Part shown: one piece after another, positions 1 through 11,774 of the stretch
Layout: each line of letters opens with the position of its first letter
Position numbering within the stretch: the first letter of the stretch is position 1
Source of the DNA: Anthonomus grandis grandis
Taxonomy: Eukaryota; Arthropoda; Insecta; Coleoptera; Curculionidae
Assembly (NCBI RefSeq): GCF_022605725.1
Contig: NC_065552.1
Span: forward strand, 29,275,879-29,339,878
DNA: 64,000 nucleotides
Direction of reading: 5' to 3'
Notes under the pieces: generated by a model
Told to the model about the DNA's origin: nothing
Seen by the model: only the letters and a program-made list of their open reading frames with translations
Databases searched by the model: none
Made by a program: the position numbers and the translations under genes

Positions 1-1720
1 CTTCTTGTATTACTGTTGAATCACCAGATCATGTGCTTAAGCTTGGACATTAACCTTCCACAGAGTAGATAGTATCCCCCGCTGCGCGCAATTTTTCGCG
101 GCTCTGAAGTGCACAAGTTGCCTTTGTAAGGGGGTCGTTATTGTTCCGTCATTTAGCACGGTTTTAATCCAGTTACAGATAAGAGGGCTGACTGTTCTTG
201 CTGCTGTCGATTTATAGAGTGACCAAGATAGTGAATTGTTAAAGACACCTTCTATATCTCAGAAAGCAGCCACTTCCTTGGGTTTCAGCGAGTTGCTCAT
301 GCTTGTTACAAGATTGCTGAGTGTAAGTGTGTTCATTTACCTGCCTGGTAGGCGTATTGATGGATATTAAGCGGGCGTTTCTCCAGCGTCACATCTTTCA
401 TGTGTCCATCGATGAACTCTTCCAGAGTTTTCAACAGAAAGGATGTCAGGCTTATTGGCCTGAGCGAAGGTGCCTCGGCAATTCGTCGCATGGCCTTCGG
501 TCTGTACATTACATGGGTAGTTTTCCAGCACGTTGGAATGTATCCCCATGCTAGACCCGCTCTAAGTAGTGTTAACAGATGCGGTGGAAGTAAGTCCAGC
601 CCAACTTGAAGAAGTGCTGGGTAGATATCATCTCCTCCTGGTGATTTAAACAGCTGAAATGATTTAGTAGCATATCTAACTGCAGTAGGCGAGATTATGG
701 TTCTGGTAAAAAGTCAGTTTTCTTTAGATGGTCGCCGTGGTTCCGGTCTAGCACTTTCTTCAAAGTGATGAAGCAATTCGAATCCGGGGAAGTGTGTTTA
801 CGCTAGAACCTCAAGCGTCTCTCGTCGAGTTTTTGTAAAAGTGCCATCGGGGCGTTTTATTGACCCCGGCACCTGCTTACGTTACCTTGAGAGCACTTTA
901 TAGATCCTTTTACTGCGAGACGTTTCATTGACGTCCTCGGAGAACCTTCTTCATGAATCCGTCTTAGCAGCTTTGCGTAGAACTTTATTGTAGTCTATTA
1001 ACGTTCTTTGATATGGCTCTCAGTTGTTACTGGCTTCAGCATGATTGAAAAATTTGCGTACTTCAAACCGCATTTGGTTAAGATTGTTGTTTCACCAAGA
1101 TGTGCCATGATTTTTTCGAATCACCCAAAGTAGACAGTTTTCATGATATGCTGTTACAATAGCTTTAGACACTTTATCAACCATGTAATTTAGCTGTTCA
1201 TGATTCTTCATAGTTTTGTCATAGGATAGTAAGTTTTTCTTTAGGGACGAGCGATATTCAGCCCAGTCAGTACTTCTCATGTTCACCTAGTCAACTCTGG
1301 GTCTGTTACCGATAGCAATGTCAAAACGTATGTGTCTGTAATGATGGCTCCGATGACATCACCCAGTCCCTTACCTTGCTGCCGATGTAGTTTGAACTAA
1401 TAGTTGGATCTAGTTTACCTTTAGACCTCTTTTCTGTTTTTAGTGATAAAGGTTGGCTCATGGCCTGTATTATTAATTGTTATTCTTTCTCCAAGTATAT
1501 AGTTGAAGAAAGACTCACCTCTGTGATTAATCTGTGTGCTACCCCACGCTGTATAATGAGAGTTTGCATCACATCCTAGGATAAACTGCACATTTTTCTA
1601 TCTGTGGAGAAGGTTGTTCTGCCGCATCGACGGGGAGGATGCAGATTATATGATTGCCTCTGCACCACTCGGGAAGAAAACAGGGGCCCAGAGGTTGGAG
1701 GTACCAAAGAAAGGAAGAAG
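1..1720 (-). mobile_element. Degenerate R1/LOA-type LINE (endonuclease and RT remnants), cut by window start
   Basis: Read on the minus strand this carries pieces of a non-LTR retrotransposon polyprotein in the right order. First comes an apurinic-type endonuclease: PSPQIEK near 1600, then CDANSHYTAWGSTQINHRGE at about 1515-1575 and GHEPTFIT near 1450. Next is the EN-RT linker STDWAEYRSSL near 1250. The reverse transcriptase follows with RPISLTSFLLKTLE (421-470), YAYQAGK (about 345), a degraded catalytic block near 250 and a QRGILSTL-like block near 80. The GCDAN...WGST...RGES arrangement is known from R1/LOA-group elements. Many stops and frameshifts make it non-functional. The rest of the RT and the RNase H would lie left of position 1. 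Confidence 0.75.
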
Positions 1721-3670
1721 TTAAAAATGACTCGGAAACTGAAATATTTAGGTCCAGGGATGCGTTGGACATGATGAGTAGAAAAAAGACAGTCCGAGTA
1801 TATTGAATTCTGTCAAACAGAAGAGTGGAGACAACAGCGGGCGAAGAAGTTCGCGAAGCACAGAAGAGACACATTTTCTATTTGCTGGTCTATAAAATTG
1901 GAGTTTGAACAGCGGTCGCCGATAGGTCAAAGAACTGCTATCAAATACATACGGACATTATATAGTAGGAAAGTATATAGCAGGCCTAATTGGAGGCCGA
2001 ATAGGTCACAACACACTCAACCGGCATCTGCATATTTTAGGCGTGGTGCTGCTTCGTTATGAAGCATGTGATTCATTCTTCATAAGGAGGATGGGTCGCA
2101 TGCTTAGGGAGACTACAGAGGTACTGACGGTCCTCTCACCAATACTATTACTAATGCTACATGTGTTTGTTCTACGTTATTAATTAAGTTAGAAAAACTT
2201 AAACACAAATAATATATTTACCAGAAAATTTCATATTTACAGTATTCTGATTTATCTATGTATAAATTGATTGTCACTAATAAAATATGAAACAAAACCT
2301 ATTATACGCCTCCACCGCGTACCAAATTGGCGCGATTAAATATCGTTTATCATAAACCCCCTTCTCGTCCATGCATGTAACAAAATGACAATTAATTTTT
2401 GCAACGCCATTTCACAAATCCGAAATTTACTCTGCGTTCGTCATTTTGATGCGTGGGCGGTCGTCTGTTCACGATTATGCGTCTAATTTAACTTAAACAT
2501 TAATTTAATTTAACATTTTAGTTGATTTGCTGTCTGTCGAATTTCCATATTCATAGATTTGTATATTATGTTTTTGACAAGTTTGTGCTCTAACGAGACT
2601 TGTTTGATAAGTAGGGACGTTGAAGAGTATTTAAAACATCTTGCAATTAGCAACTTCAGCTATAGATCGATAAGAGCTCAAGAAATCACTTTTGTGTAAG
2701 AATTCGTTTTAGAAATACTGGATTATCTAACTTTCAGTAGAAAAAAAGCCAAAGTCAAATCGTTTACAGTAAGGCCAATAGAATGCAATATAACCAGGGA
2801 GAATATTTGTGCTTTAATAAGTAAATTCAAACTTGATTTATAATTAGAAGTCGGTGGATTGTAGGTGGAAACATGGCCTTTAAAGTAAAAATAGTTCATC
2901 TAAACTGACTCGTATTTTGAAAATTTCTTCTTAAATTTATTTAAAATGTATGCTCCTTTTAATCACCTATCTTGTTTAAAACTACTAATAGGATAACCCA
3001 ATATTTAGTTAGGATAAAGGATAAACTGTGCTCTTTAAAAGCATCCACTATATAAGCGATCAAATGTCCCCACTGTCCAGCTCCTTATATAGGACAGTGG
3101 CGACGGAAAATATCCCAAAGTTTTAATGAACAGCAATATCAGCTTACAAAATCCAGCAGCCAAAGATTATAACTTTTCAAATTCAGCTGTCGATAATGAC
3201 TTACCCTGTATCGAACATAATCTTCCGCTAGGAGATAATATTAAGTAAATGTAAAGTAATAGAAGAACTATTGTAGGTGTGTGATAAAGGAAAAAAATTG
3301 GATTTCACTAACGAATGAGTTCTTTTATATTTCCGGTCAACGATCATCTGTTTTCTTGATTTGGACAAAATAGTCGGGAAAAAATCCTAAAAAATTATAA
3401 TAGTTTAATAAATTTGTTGATAGGATTTTTTAATAATGGTTACCGGAGAAATATGCTGGTTTTCTGAATTAAGTTTTTACGTTTTTAGCTTTGCATGTCC
3501 GGTAAATAATTTATTTGTCAATAAGTGTGTGTAAGATAAGATCATCCAGTGCCAATAACTTACTTTTTTTAACATTTGATGAATCACACATGAATCAGGT
3601 CAGGAACAAATAAGTACACATTTTATATTATCATATGATTAAATAAATCTTCAGTATATTGGTTAGTATC
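1721..3670. other. No recognised gene or repeat
   Basis: AT-rich sequence with only short random open frames. A less AT-rich stretch at about 2310-2470 stands out in composition, but no protein or element motif was recognised. If the channel gene continues left, this is intron. Confidence 0.4.
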
Positions 3671-3674
3671 AATA

Positions 3675-3995
3675 ATGGATATTAGGGAAAATGCATTTAT
3701 AAGTTACTATACGGGTATAGTACATAAATTGCTGAAAGACTTAATATTCAGCCCCAATATCAAATTGAATGAAATTTACTACCAACAAGACGGTTGTCTG
3801 AGTTATAATGCAAACATGGCTGACAAGTTTTTACAAGCTACGTACACTGATCGCATAATTAGCATAAAAGACATGATTAAATGACATCCTAGATCTTCTG
3901 ATTTATCTCCAAATGAGTTGTTTTCTTTGAGATTATATATGAAACAAATTTTTAATTAGAGTCATGAATAAACCTTTAATTTAGATGAACTTCAT
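3675..3995 (+). pseudogene. Mariner-like transposase fragment (second catalytic D region)
   Basis: The frame reads EIYYQQDGCLSYNANMADKF, matching the second catalytic Asp block (QQDGxPxH) of mariner-like transposases. A stop follows, then HPRSSDLSPNELF, the counterpart of the third-Asp block (RSPDLxPLDFFLWG), and LDELHANVQNV near the C-terminus. The N-terminal half is missing and the His of the QQDGxPxH block is lost. The relic ends where the long-TIR mariner at 4005 begins, so that element probably inserted into it. No sequence right of 6118 was recognised as its continuation. Confidence 0.65.
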
Positions 3996-4004
3996 GCTAA
4001 TGTA

Positions 4005-6118
4005 CAGAATGTGCTATTTTGGGTACTTTTGGGGGTATCTCCGTTATTTTTAACGTGTCAACAGAATGCGGTTTTTCGCGAGTGTGATACTTTTTCGTGC
4101 AGCTAAAGATGCCGTAAACAACATTTTCATAGCCCCCTTAGTTTTTAAGGTACAAGTGTTTTTGAAAATGTTACATTTTAGGAATTTTCTCGTATCTGCA
4201 TTAATCTTCAACTTATCAAAAAGGTAAAATAATATTCTTATAGATTTCTTTCCGTAAAATACATATAGTGGAGTAAATAATTTTTGTTATATAAGTATTA
4301 CTTTTGAGTTATAAATCAAACTTATGTTTTGTTAATAGACTATTAATTCTGTCCTTTATTATCATTTAACAAAAAAATATGATGCATATTTTTTTATGAC
4401 GAGAAACAAAAATAAATGTCAAATGTGGTGCATCTTATTGGTTTTTTATTAACTTTTGGTCTATTTGTCAGAACTAGTTAATTTTCGTTCTTTTGATATT
4501 TTTATGTAATTCATATTTATCAAATTCTTTGAATATTTGCAACGTATAAAAATTACAGAAAAAATGATACGCTAGTATATTTTATACAGAAGAATGAAAT
4601 TTTGAAAATATATAATTTTGAAGCTAAGTGAGCTATTATGACTATGAAAATCTTCAATATCATTATAGGTTTAAGCTTGTTAGATAACTAAAAAAATGCT
4701 TGTTTGAAAACCAATTAAGTTGACCACTGATCCTTTGTTCACCCGCATCCTAAAAAATATAACAAAAAGAAAGGGAAAGAAAAGAGATTGATGTTTTGGG
4801 ATATATAGCAAAACCTTAATCATGGTATAGAAAAATTGAGCAGAACACAGATGTGCCAACAACTGACGTTTGGTGGATATTAAAGAAATATAAGTATCAT
4901 CCATCCATCCATATGTATGGTACAACTATATGAAACTGTTTTATTAGTGGTATTTGCAGCAAAGCGTTGCTATCTGTTACAACGCCAGAAACTAGTATAC
5001 AGAAAATCAGCATTTGATGTTGAGAACACACAACAAGGACGCTTCGAAGTTGGAGTGTCATGTTTTAGTTTGGCAGACCAATAGTTTATAAGATTTTTGA
5101 AGATCTTGCCGCACGTAGATCCTAGACTAGAAATCTTTAAGGAAGTTATTTCAGAATGGCTCAAAAATATTTCATTAGCTCAATATAATGCGGTTTACCT
5201 CCAGAAAGATGGTACACCAAGTCATAACTCTAGCCTCTTAAGAGTGTTTCTTGATAATAACTTTCCTGGAAGATGCATAGGTACCAACGGATCTGTTAGA
5301 TGGCCTCGACGATCTCCAGATCACGCAATTCTAGATATTTTTTATAGGGCTATATACAAAATCAAGTATTTAAAACATGATACGAAGGCAGAACTCCAAC
5401 AGTCAATTCATTTTGCCTTTCAAAATTTGTGAAGAAGACTAATGATTTTTTTTATTGCTATTCAAAAATGTGCATCTTCAAAAATTTGTTTTTTCTTTTT
5501 TCTAATATCTAATAAATAATTTTTATTTGTAACTTTAGGCTATAGAACTGTTATTAGAACATCAAAAAACTCTTAAATATTTAAAAAATGCTTTCATAAA
5601 AGATAACTATTTGCTAGGTATTCAATTCTTCGTTAGTAATATTTCATGACCTATTAAATTATGCATTTAATTTTAAGTAATTGTCATTTATTTGCGTATA
5701 ATTAAGAGAAAGTGGATGCTATTTTATATTTTTAAAACGGTAAAAACAAGCAATATTTTAAATTTAGAAATCTACAGGGTATCCTATTTAGAAAAGCATG
5801 AGTTTTGTTTATAACTTAAAACTAAAAGTAAATGCTTCATAAAATAATTTACATGACTGTATTTTACGATAAAAAATGTATAAGAATTATATTTAACCTT
5901 TTCGATAACTTGAAGGATAACGGAATCCTTAACGGAAATCTATTAGGGATTTTCTTATCTTCTATCTTAATAAGGGGTGGGTGCTAAAATGCAACATTTC
6001 CAAAATGCTCTCTATCTTAAAAACTAAGTTTCACGAAAAAGTAGCACACTTCTGCAAAAACCGCATTCCGTTAACGTTAAAAATAATAGAGAAAAAGTAC
6101 CCAAAATGAGAAAACCTG
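4005..6118 (+). mobile_element. Mariner-like element with ~300-bp terminal inverted repeats, TA target duplication
   Basis: The left end (TA at 4003-4004, then CAG...TATTTTGGGTAC) is mirrored at 6090-6120 (GTACCCAAAATGAG...CCTG, then TA). The inverted similarity runs inward for about 300 bp on each side (to about 4330 and 5810) and includes AATGCGGTTTTT and CTACTTTTTCGTG-type blocks in both arms. The body carries a transposase remnant at about 4970-5432. The two arms have diverged from each other, so the insertion is old. Confidence 0.8.
4970..5432 (+). pseudogene. Mariner-like transposase, C-terminal half, broken
   Basis: From 5097 one frame stays open for 111 codons. It contains YLQKDGTPSHNS (second catalytic Asp), FPGRCIG, and VRWPRRSPDHAILDIF (third Asp). 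36 residues separate the two Asp residues, the same spacing as in the other two mariner copies here. Upstream sequence back to about 4970 resembles the preceding region (ENTQQGRFEV) in a disrupted frame. The first catalytic Asp and the N-terminal helix-turn-helix are not recognisable, and the usual FLWG motif is degraded to FYRA. Non-functional. Confidence 0.75.
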
Positions 6119-6120
6119 TA

Positions 6121-7130
6121 CATGAATTATCCGATATATTGCAGTAACAGTTATAGACAATCATATAATAGGCTGGAATATTGTCCAGCACAAGCCATAG
6201 TATTTTTAAGCATCTAATTGGAAATACTTTTCTTTTTGGGAATAAATATTATTTTTCAAAATATTTATAAATATAAAATATATTATTTTTCACTCTCATT
6301 AGAATTGTTATTAAATTAAAAAATAATTTTGAATAGTTTTTGTTTTTACCACAAAATATCAATCGCTTCTTTTGTTTCTATATCGGTATGATAGATTCAG
6401 CAATAAACATCCAAAGAGCAAATGCTTCAAATCAAATCAAAAAGTTTTTATTTTTTAAATATTTAAAAATAGTATAAGTAATTAAAAATAATAATATAAA
6501 CAGATAAAGAGGTTTTGAATAGTGGTAAAATTCTTTTGTGATTTGAGTGTCACACCAGAAATTCCAACCACAAAACTGTTAAAGTATATGAAATTGACGT
6601 CTGCTAGCCATTGATAAAATTGAATATTTACTTAGGAGTTATATAGGTACGAAGTATTAACGTAGATTGTAGGCAAAGAGCGTACATGTATTGTAGTTTT
6701 TTTGCATAGATTTCGCAACTTTTGCTATAATTGCACTATTGTACATAATTTAGCCATAATGAACTAAAGATGAAATTACAGTTTTACGTCAATATTATAT
6801 TATTTGGTTTTAGATGGCAAAATATTTTGTGAGTGGCAAAAAATTTTTTCTTAATACAGGTCCCTTCTTTTCTTTTTCTTATGGTTTTTTTTTTCATTAC
6901 GAGTTCAAATTATTCGATATTTGCTTAATTTGAGTTTTGCTGCTACCATCAAAAAGAACATAAAAAAATTTAATATTTCATTATGGTGACATAAATTAAT
7001 TAATTTTATATAAATCTGACCTTAATTAAAATTCATGTCAACTATTTTTAGATAACGATACATATAATTGAGTATCAGAAGCATATTATTGAAGGCTAGC
7101 ATAAATAACCACATTCTACATATCTCCTAC
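6121..7130. other. AT-rich intronic or intergenic DNA, nothing recognised
   Basis: No open frame longer than about 60 codons, no TIRs and no motif recognised. Confidence 0.4.
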
Positions 7131-7134
7131 ATAC

Positions 7135-7615
7135 AGAAAAAAAAACAAGAGTGGCTCCAAAATTGACTCTTGGAGTACACCTGCCTTAAATGGCAAATAC
7201 TTCGATTTGCTTTAAATCAAACAACTTTTAATAAAAGCTACAATGTAACCTATTAATTAAAAAATTCCCACAAGTGAATTATTTCATAACTCAAAGCAGC
7301 TAAGTTTTTATAGTAACATTTTATGACTTAGGATATTAAATGTTTTGTTAAAATCTAGTAAACACGAACAGGTGACCTCCTTTTTATCCTCCTTTGCTCC
7401 TATTTCGTGGGTTATATTAATTAAGCAAGTTGTTGTGCTAAAATCTTTATGAAGGCCCGGTTGAGAATCCGGAATTATACTGTATATATTTTTAGAGCAG
7501 AAATTACTTGTTTATAGATATGTCTCTCAATTATTTTTGATATTACTGGCAATATATACCAATAGGTTTTTGGGGTAATTAGGATCACAAAAATTAAGCA
7601 AAGGCTTTTTAGTTT
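7135..7615 (-). mobile_element. LINE reverse transcriptase ghost (CR1/jockey-like)
   Basis: On the minus strand, from high to low coordinates, it reads YRPISILPVISKIIERHIYK (RT palm entry), then CSCLLDFNKTFNILSH (counterpart of the LDFSKAFDTVNH catalytic block, first Asp kept), then GVLQESILEPLLF (counterpart of GVPQGSILGPLLF). Stops and frame changes separate the blocks. No 5' or 3' end was found. An ancient fragment inside the region that the channel gene spans. Confidence 0.65.
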
Positions 7616-7619
7616 TTTT

Positions 7620-8990
7620 CAAATGTTAGGAAATACTTTTCCTAAAACGCATGTAATTAAAATGCTAATTAGATGTTCTTATATTATAGGTAATAAAATA
7701 ATAAATAAACATAATTTATGTCTTTAAGGATATACTATCTTCCCCGATTGCGTTTGTAACTTTTTGTGCTTAATATTTATTCATTGAAAATTTAATTCTA
7801 AATTAATACATATTTATTGGAATTATAAATTTTATTCTGTCATCAGAAATCGTATCAGGAATACTATTTGCATTTATTTTTGCATTACATTTTTAGAAAA
7901 TAAATTTAGCCTGTTTACATTTGATCAAAATTGTTGTTTATTTCGTCATAATTTTTGTGAGCTTGAGTCTTACATTTTAAATATCTTCGATGTGCTCTGT
8001 CTCTGAGCTTTATTAGTAGTTTTATGGCTGTCATTCCATAACGTAAATGGTTGTTTTTTTTTCGTTTAAGAGGAGCATGTTTGTTAACTAAATATAAAAT
8101 ATTTTAAATAAAAATGTCTTTACATATTATATTGAATGTGTAAAAATCTAATTTGTGTAATATTATATATTGTCTAATAAGTTTTGAAAAATGCTCTTTG
8201 GATACAGGTGTGAAAGTTTATTGTCACACGAATATGCAAAGACCCGATTTAAAACGTGTTGCATACTATACTATTTATGTTGGCAAAAAAAATCAAATCT
8301 ACACCCCTTATTTTTATATGTAAAATAGATTTCTCTATATCTTTCTCAACCTTATTTTATAAGTTTAAAATCGGTTTTAATACCTAAATGTTTAAAAGAA
8401 AATGAATGCAGGCAGAACTTATTTGGGCGGCGGTAAAAATTTGATTTTCATTTTTAATTTCCGTTGCTAACTTCCATGACGTAATTATTTTTCTTTCTAA
8501 ACTACTTTTAAAACTTCTTTTATATTTTTTTTACTGAAAAGACGATACCCTGAGAAACTTTATTATTCCAGAGAGAATTATATTTTCAGTGAATGCAAAA
8601 TATTCCAGTAAAAGGCAATTATTTTAAAAAGGGTTGAAAGTAAGTGAAAGAATCATCAGTCCCCTAAAATTCCACGCTGCTTAAAACAACCGAAGAGTAA
8701 AAGTGAAAATAATTTAATTCCGGAAGCAATTTTCTTGGAATAATTTGAGTTTCTTAAATTTATAAACTGTTTCTTAATTTTTAGAAAGCATTTTGGTATC
8801 TTAAAGGAGTCATTAAACTGGAAATAAGAGGAATGAAATTCGAGCTTTAACTTTGGCAAAATACAAAAGTTAAATTAAAAAAAAAAACAATTTTTGTTAT
8901 TTCGTGAAAGATATCTAGTACGATGCAAAATATTTTAGTGATTCTTTGGTAAGTAAAACCGTAAATAAATAAGTTATTTAGTAATAACTT
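7620..8990. other. Non-coding, nothing recognised
   Basis: AT-rich sequence lying downstream of channel exon 8993-9126 on the minus strand, so probably intron. The next expected exon (second pore loop) was looked for between 1 and 8990 and not found. Confidence 0.45.
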
Positions 8991-8992
8991 AC

Positions 8993-9126
8993 CCAACCAT
9001 AATCATAAGACATACTGTAATCGGTACAGTGACGTTTTCAACATCATATGAGCCTTCGGTGTAGTTAGTTAATACATCACTAATGACTGATTCGCGACGG
9101 TTTAGTACATCAAGTTCCATGTTGAT
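8993..9126 (-). CDS. Two-pore-domain K+ channel exon 6 (start of M3)
   Basis: Minus-strand exon of 134 nt, entered in phase 0 after a TTTTTTAG acceptor and left in phase 2 at a GGTAAGTT donor. It encodes about residues 244-287: MELDVLNRRESVISDVL, an N-glycosylation-like NYT, then VENVTVPITVCLMIMVG, which starts the third membrane segment. In this channel family the cytosolic M2-M3 linker is followed by M3, the second pore loop and M4. Those parts must be in further exons beyond the left window edge. The reading frame is clean, which supports a live gene. Confidence 0.85.
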
Positions 9127-9313
9127 CTAAAAAATATCTATAAATATATATGTGTAATATACTCAAAAGAACAAGATGACTGTACGAAAGAGGGTAAACA
9201 CTAATGTTCAAATAATTTTTTTGATTAATTTTGGATAAATGTTTGAAGTATATATGTTGCACCTAATTCTTAACATTTAAGCGCCAAGTTTGTTAAGGTG
9301 GTATTTTATATAT

Positions 9314-9634
9314 CGTAGCGTTTTCTCCGTTCGTTAGGCAAGAATTAAAATAATCTAAAATGGTCAACCAATTTATTTAAACACTTGAATATGAAAACAC
9401 GATCACTTACGATTTTTAGAGACTTTTTTACAACTATTTAAATTTCGTGCCAATATTCCGATTTGTATTTCACTGAACTGACTACAATCGGCGACGCGGC
9501 TCCTTATATACTCGGCAGAATGCTGTTCCGGAAGATTCCCGCTGAACCTTCGACATGTCGTGCGGTGTACCACTTCTGTCCTTCCTAGGTAACAGAGAAT
9601 CATATGGTTTCTCGGTGTTTATAATATCATTCCA
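9314..9634 (-). repeat. LTR (3' copy)
   Basis: Minus-strand LTR. Its U3 contains GAGTATATAAGGAGCCG (TATA box) and a GGAATCTTCCGGAA palindrome. The terminal CGCTACG sits where the sister LTRs have TACA or AACA. A gag fragment adjoins its upstream side. Confidence 0.75.
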
Positions 9635-10584
9635 TCGTATCTTGCCACATTTTCAATACTCCAACTTTCCAATTCCTTCCTCCAATCGCTTTAATGCACC
9701 TACTAGCTTAGGTGGAAGTACTAGTAGTAAGGTTTACCCCATTTCGCCGTTGCGAAGTCCATCCAAGAATGCTTGGATTGCCGAACGGTTCATGACTCTT
9801 TTCTGGACATTTGGATATGCAAGTCGAACCAAACATTGTACGTTTGGTCGGCTTCAAATTCTTTTAAACACTCTCTGATTTTTTGCACCGATTTTTCAGC
9901 TGCCTCTGGTAAACATGCTCTAGTTGTGACAGGCCATAACGCATCTTCAAATGGTAAGTGCTTGTACACTTTTCAAGGGACATTTTTTGTAGGATGGCAG
10001 CAGCAGCTCCTCTTAAAACCAATGTAAGATCAGTGACCTTCTCCCTGGATGACCCACCATTTGCTTTTGCAGCTGCTTCAGATAAATATTTTTTGATGTA
10101 ATACTATCAAATTGAGGCAGTTGAGGCGCATTAGCCCAACAGCTTCGTATTACCACAAGCTTCGCTTTTATAGTCCACTGCTGAAAGTTTACAGGGCAGT
10201 AAGTTCACTTTTTTGATTGTTGAGTGTGACAGAAATTTCTCGCAACTTTACTTGCAGATTGGCGAAATTTTCTAGTACTTTTTTTAAAGCTTCTACCTTT
10301 AAAGAATTGCAACTATTGACCGATATCACTTGCAGCAGCAAAAACAAAGTTGTCCGAGTTCACCTTTTTCAATTAATGCGTTAGGGAGCCTCTCCTACAA
10401 GTCTGTCTTATTTCCTGTCGCGCCCTTTCCTCCAGTTTCCTTTTCAGCTTAGCAACTTTCAAATCCAATAGCTTTAGCATATTCATGCACTTTAGTCTGA
10501 TTTATTTTAATCCACTAATATTTAATTTCACCAATGTCCAAATAACTGATATCCGTCCAATTTACACCCCACTCCTAACATCAA
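9635..10584 (-). pseudogene. Broken gag-like interior of the LTR element
   Basis: Minus-strand fragments in shifting frames. Near 10440-10480 is VAKLKRKLEERARQEIRQT, like a SAP-type N-terminal segment. Next is LPQFDS near 10110, VTDLTLVLRGAAAAILQKMS (about 9975-10035), and a block around 9770-9870 including KIRECLKEFEAD and NRSAIQAFLDGL. This order fits insect Ty3/gypsy Gag proteins. No retropepsin, RT or integrase motif is present. Stops and frameshifts are frequent. Directly after the 5' LTR the sequence is TTGATGTTAGGAGTGGGG, where a primer-binding site would be expected. Confidence 0.6.
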
Positions 10585-10927
10585 TGTAGCGTTTTTTCCA
10601 TTCGTTAGGAGTGAATTAAAACAATTGAAGACACGGTATTATATATCGATTACACACTTTACTACGAAAACACGATGATTCACGAATATTAAAGATATTT
10701 ATTTTACTGTATTTGTTTACAACTATTTAAATTTCGCGCCAATATTCTGAACTTTACTTCACTAAATTGGCAACTGACTTCTATCGGCGATATGGCTTCT
10801 TATATACTCTGCAGAACGCTCTTCCGGAAGATTCCCGCTTAACATTCAAGATGTCGTGCAGTGTACCACTTGTGACATTCCGGAATCACGGAGAATTAAA
10901 TTTCTCAGTATTTACAACATCGTTATA
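10585..10927 (-). repeat. LTR (5' copy)
   Basis: 343-bp minus-strand LTR. It begins TATAACGATGTTGTAAATAC (expected TGTAACG, one change), contains the GGAATCTTCCGGAA palindrome, the TATA box GAGTATATAAGAAGCC, and AATAAATA as a possible polyadenylation signal, and ends CGCTACA. Confidence 0.8.
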
Positions 10928-10931
10928 ATAT

Positions 10932-11415
10932 GTATATACTATTATATAATTAACAAATAGAACCGCTTATCGGTTCCAAAAAACCGTTTGTCTGTATCAT
11001 AACAGTTGTCATGGCACAAAGGAGAATAACTTTTTTAGAACTAAGTCCTAAATTCTATATTTAAAACGTGAAAATACATTGTTTCATTTAAAATACGATA
11101 TAAAATAAAACAATAAGAATATTACGAGCACAAAATAAAAAACCCAGTATGAATCAGCATAGCAGACGGGTACCAAAGAATTTTTAATTTAGTAAACGAA
11201 ACTGAGAGATGCGGGAGCGAGGCAACAAAGACCAGCCCCAACAATCCTCGCGAAGTAGACACCCCCTGATCAGTTTGGCTTATATTGTACAATTTTAATA
11301 TATACAATATATTATTATTTATATTGTAATATATTTCCAGTTATTCATGTAACACACAATACTAAAATAAAATAAGTGTCCAAAAAAATTGCAATTATTT
11401 TTTTTTTATATAAAA
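10932..11415. other. Intronic DNA, nothing recognised
   Basis: Low-complexity AT-rich sequence between the LTR element and a LINE tail. The short minus-strand open frame at 11122-11307 has no recognisable motif. Confidence 0.4.
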
Positions 11416-11419
11416 TTTA

Positions 11420-11770
11420 TTAGCTGCTGTGTAATAATTTTAAATTTAACTTGCTTTTAAAAAATGTGTAAAGATAATTGTTTGAATTCATTAGGTAAAT
11501 TACTCCACAGTTGAACAGCTACAGAAACGCTGAAAAGCTGCTTTTCTCTATATTGATGTTACAAAACTATGATTGCATCTTGCGTGAGAAAAAGACATCG
11601 CAAATATGTTGGTTAGCCCATCATCATAATACGATATGTGAATAGGTTTATGTGATTTTTCCTATTATTTTTCCTTATCATTTTAGTTTGCTAAATCCAG
11701 GACTTTTTTCTAAAATGGTATACCTAACGATCAGTTGGTTTTCAGTCAGATCTCACCGCATGTCTCTGTA
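11420..11770 (-). mobile_element. LINE C-terminal fragment (CR1/jockey-like)
   Basis: Minus-strand reading gives EKQLFSVSVAVQLWSNLP, then NEFKQLSLHIF and KSKLNLKLLHSS followed by a stop. This is the usual end of jockey/CR1-type polyproteins (FSVSAAKLWNSLPxxIK...FKxxLK). Upstream sequence to about 11770 is more decayed. It has the same orientation as the host channel gene and lies in its intron. Confidence 0.55.
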
Positions 11771-11774
11771 GACC

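Larger units (their letters stand above)
9314..10927 (-). mobile_element. Short Ty3/gypsy-type element: two LTRs around a 0.95-kb gag remnant
   Basis: Two clearly related long terminal repeats in the same minus orientation (9314-9634 and 10585-10927) flank about 950 bp. The flanks read ATAT just outside both ends (9310-9313 and 10928-10931), consistent with a 4-bp target duplication, though the context is AT-rich. The interior shows only gag-like remnants and no protease, RT or integrase, so this is a deletion derivative or a non-autonomous form. The same LTR family recurs at 15617-15868 and 39723-40026. Confidence 0.8.

Noticed and set aside
1..8990. Downstream exons of the potassium channel (second pore loop, M4)
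   Set aside because: No minus-strand GFGD or GxGD-type filter or following helix was found between 1 and 8990, so they are assumed to lie outside the window.
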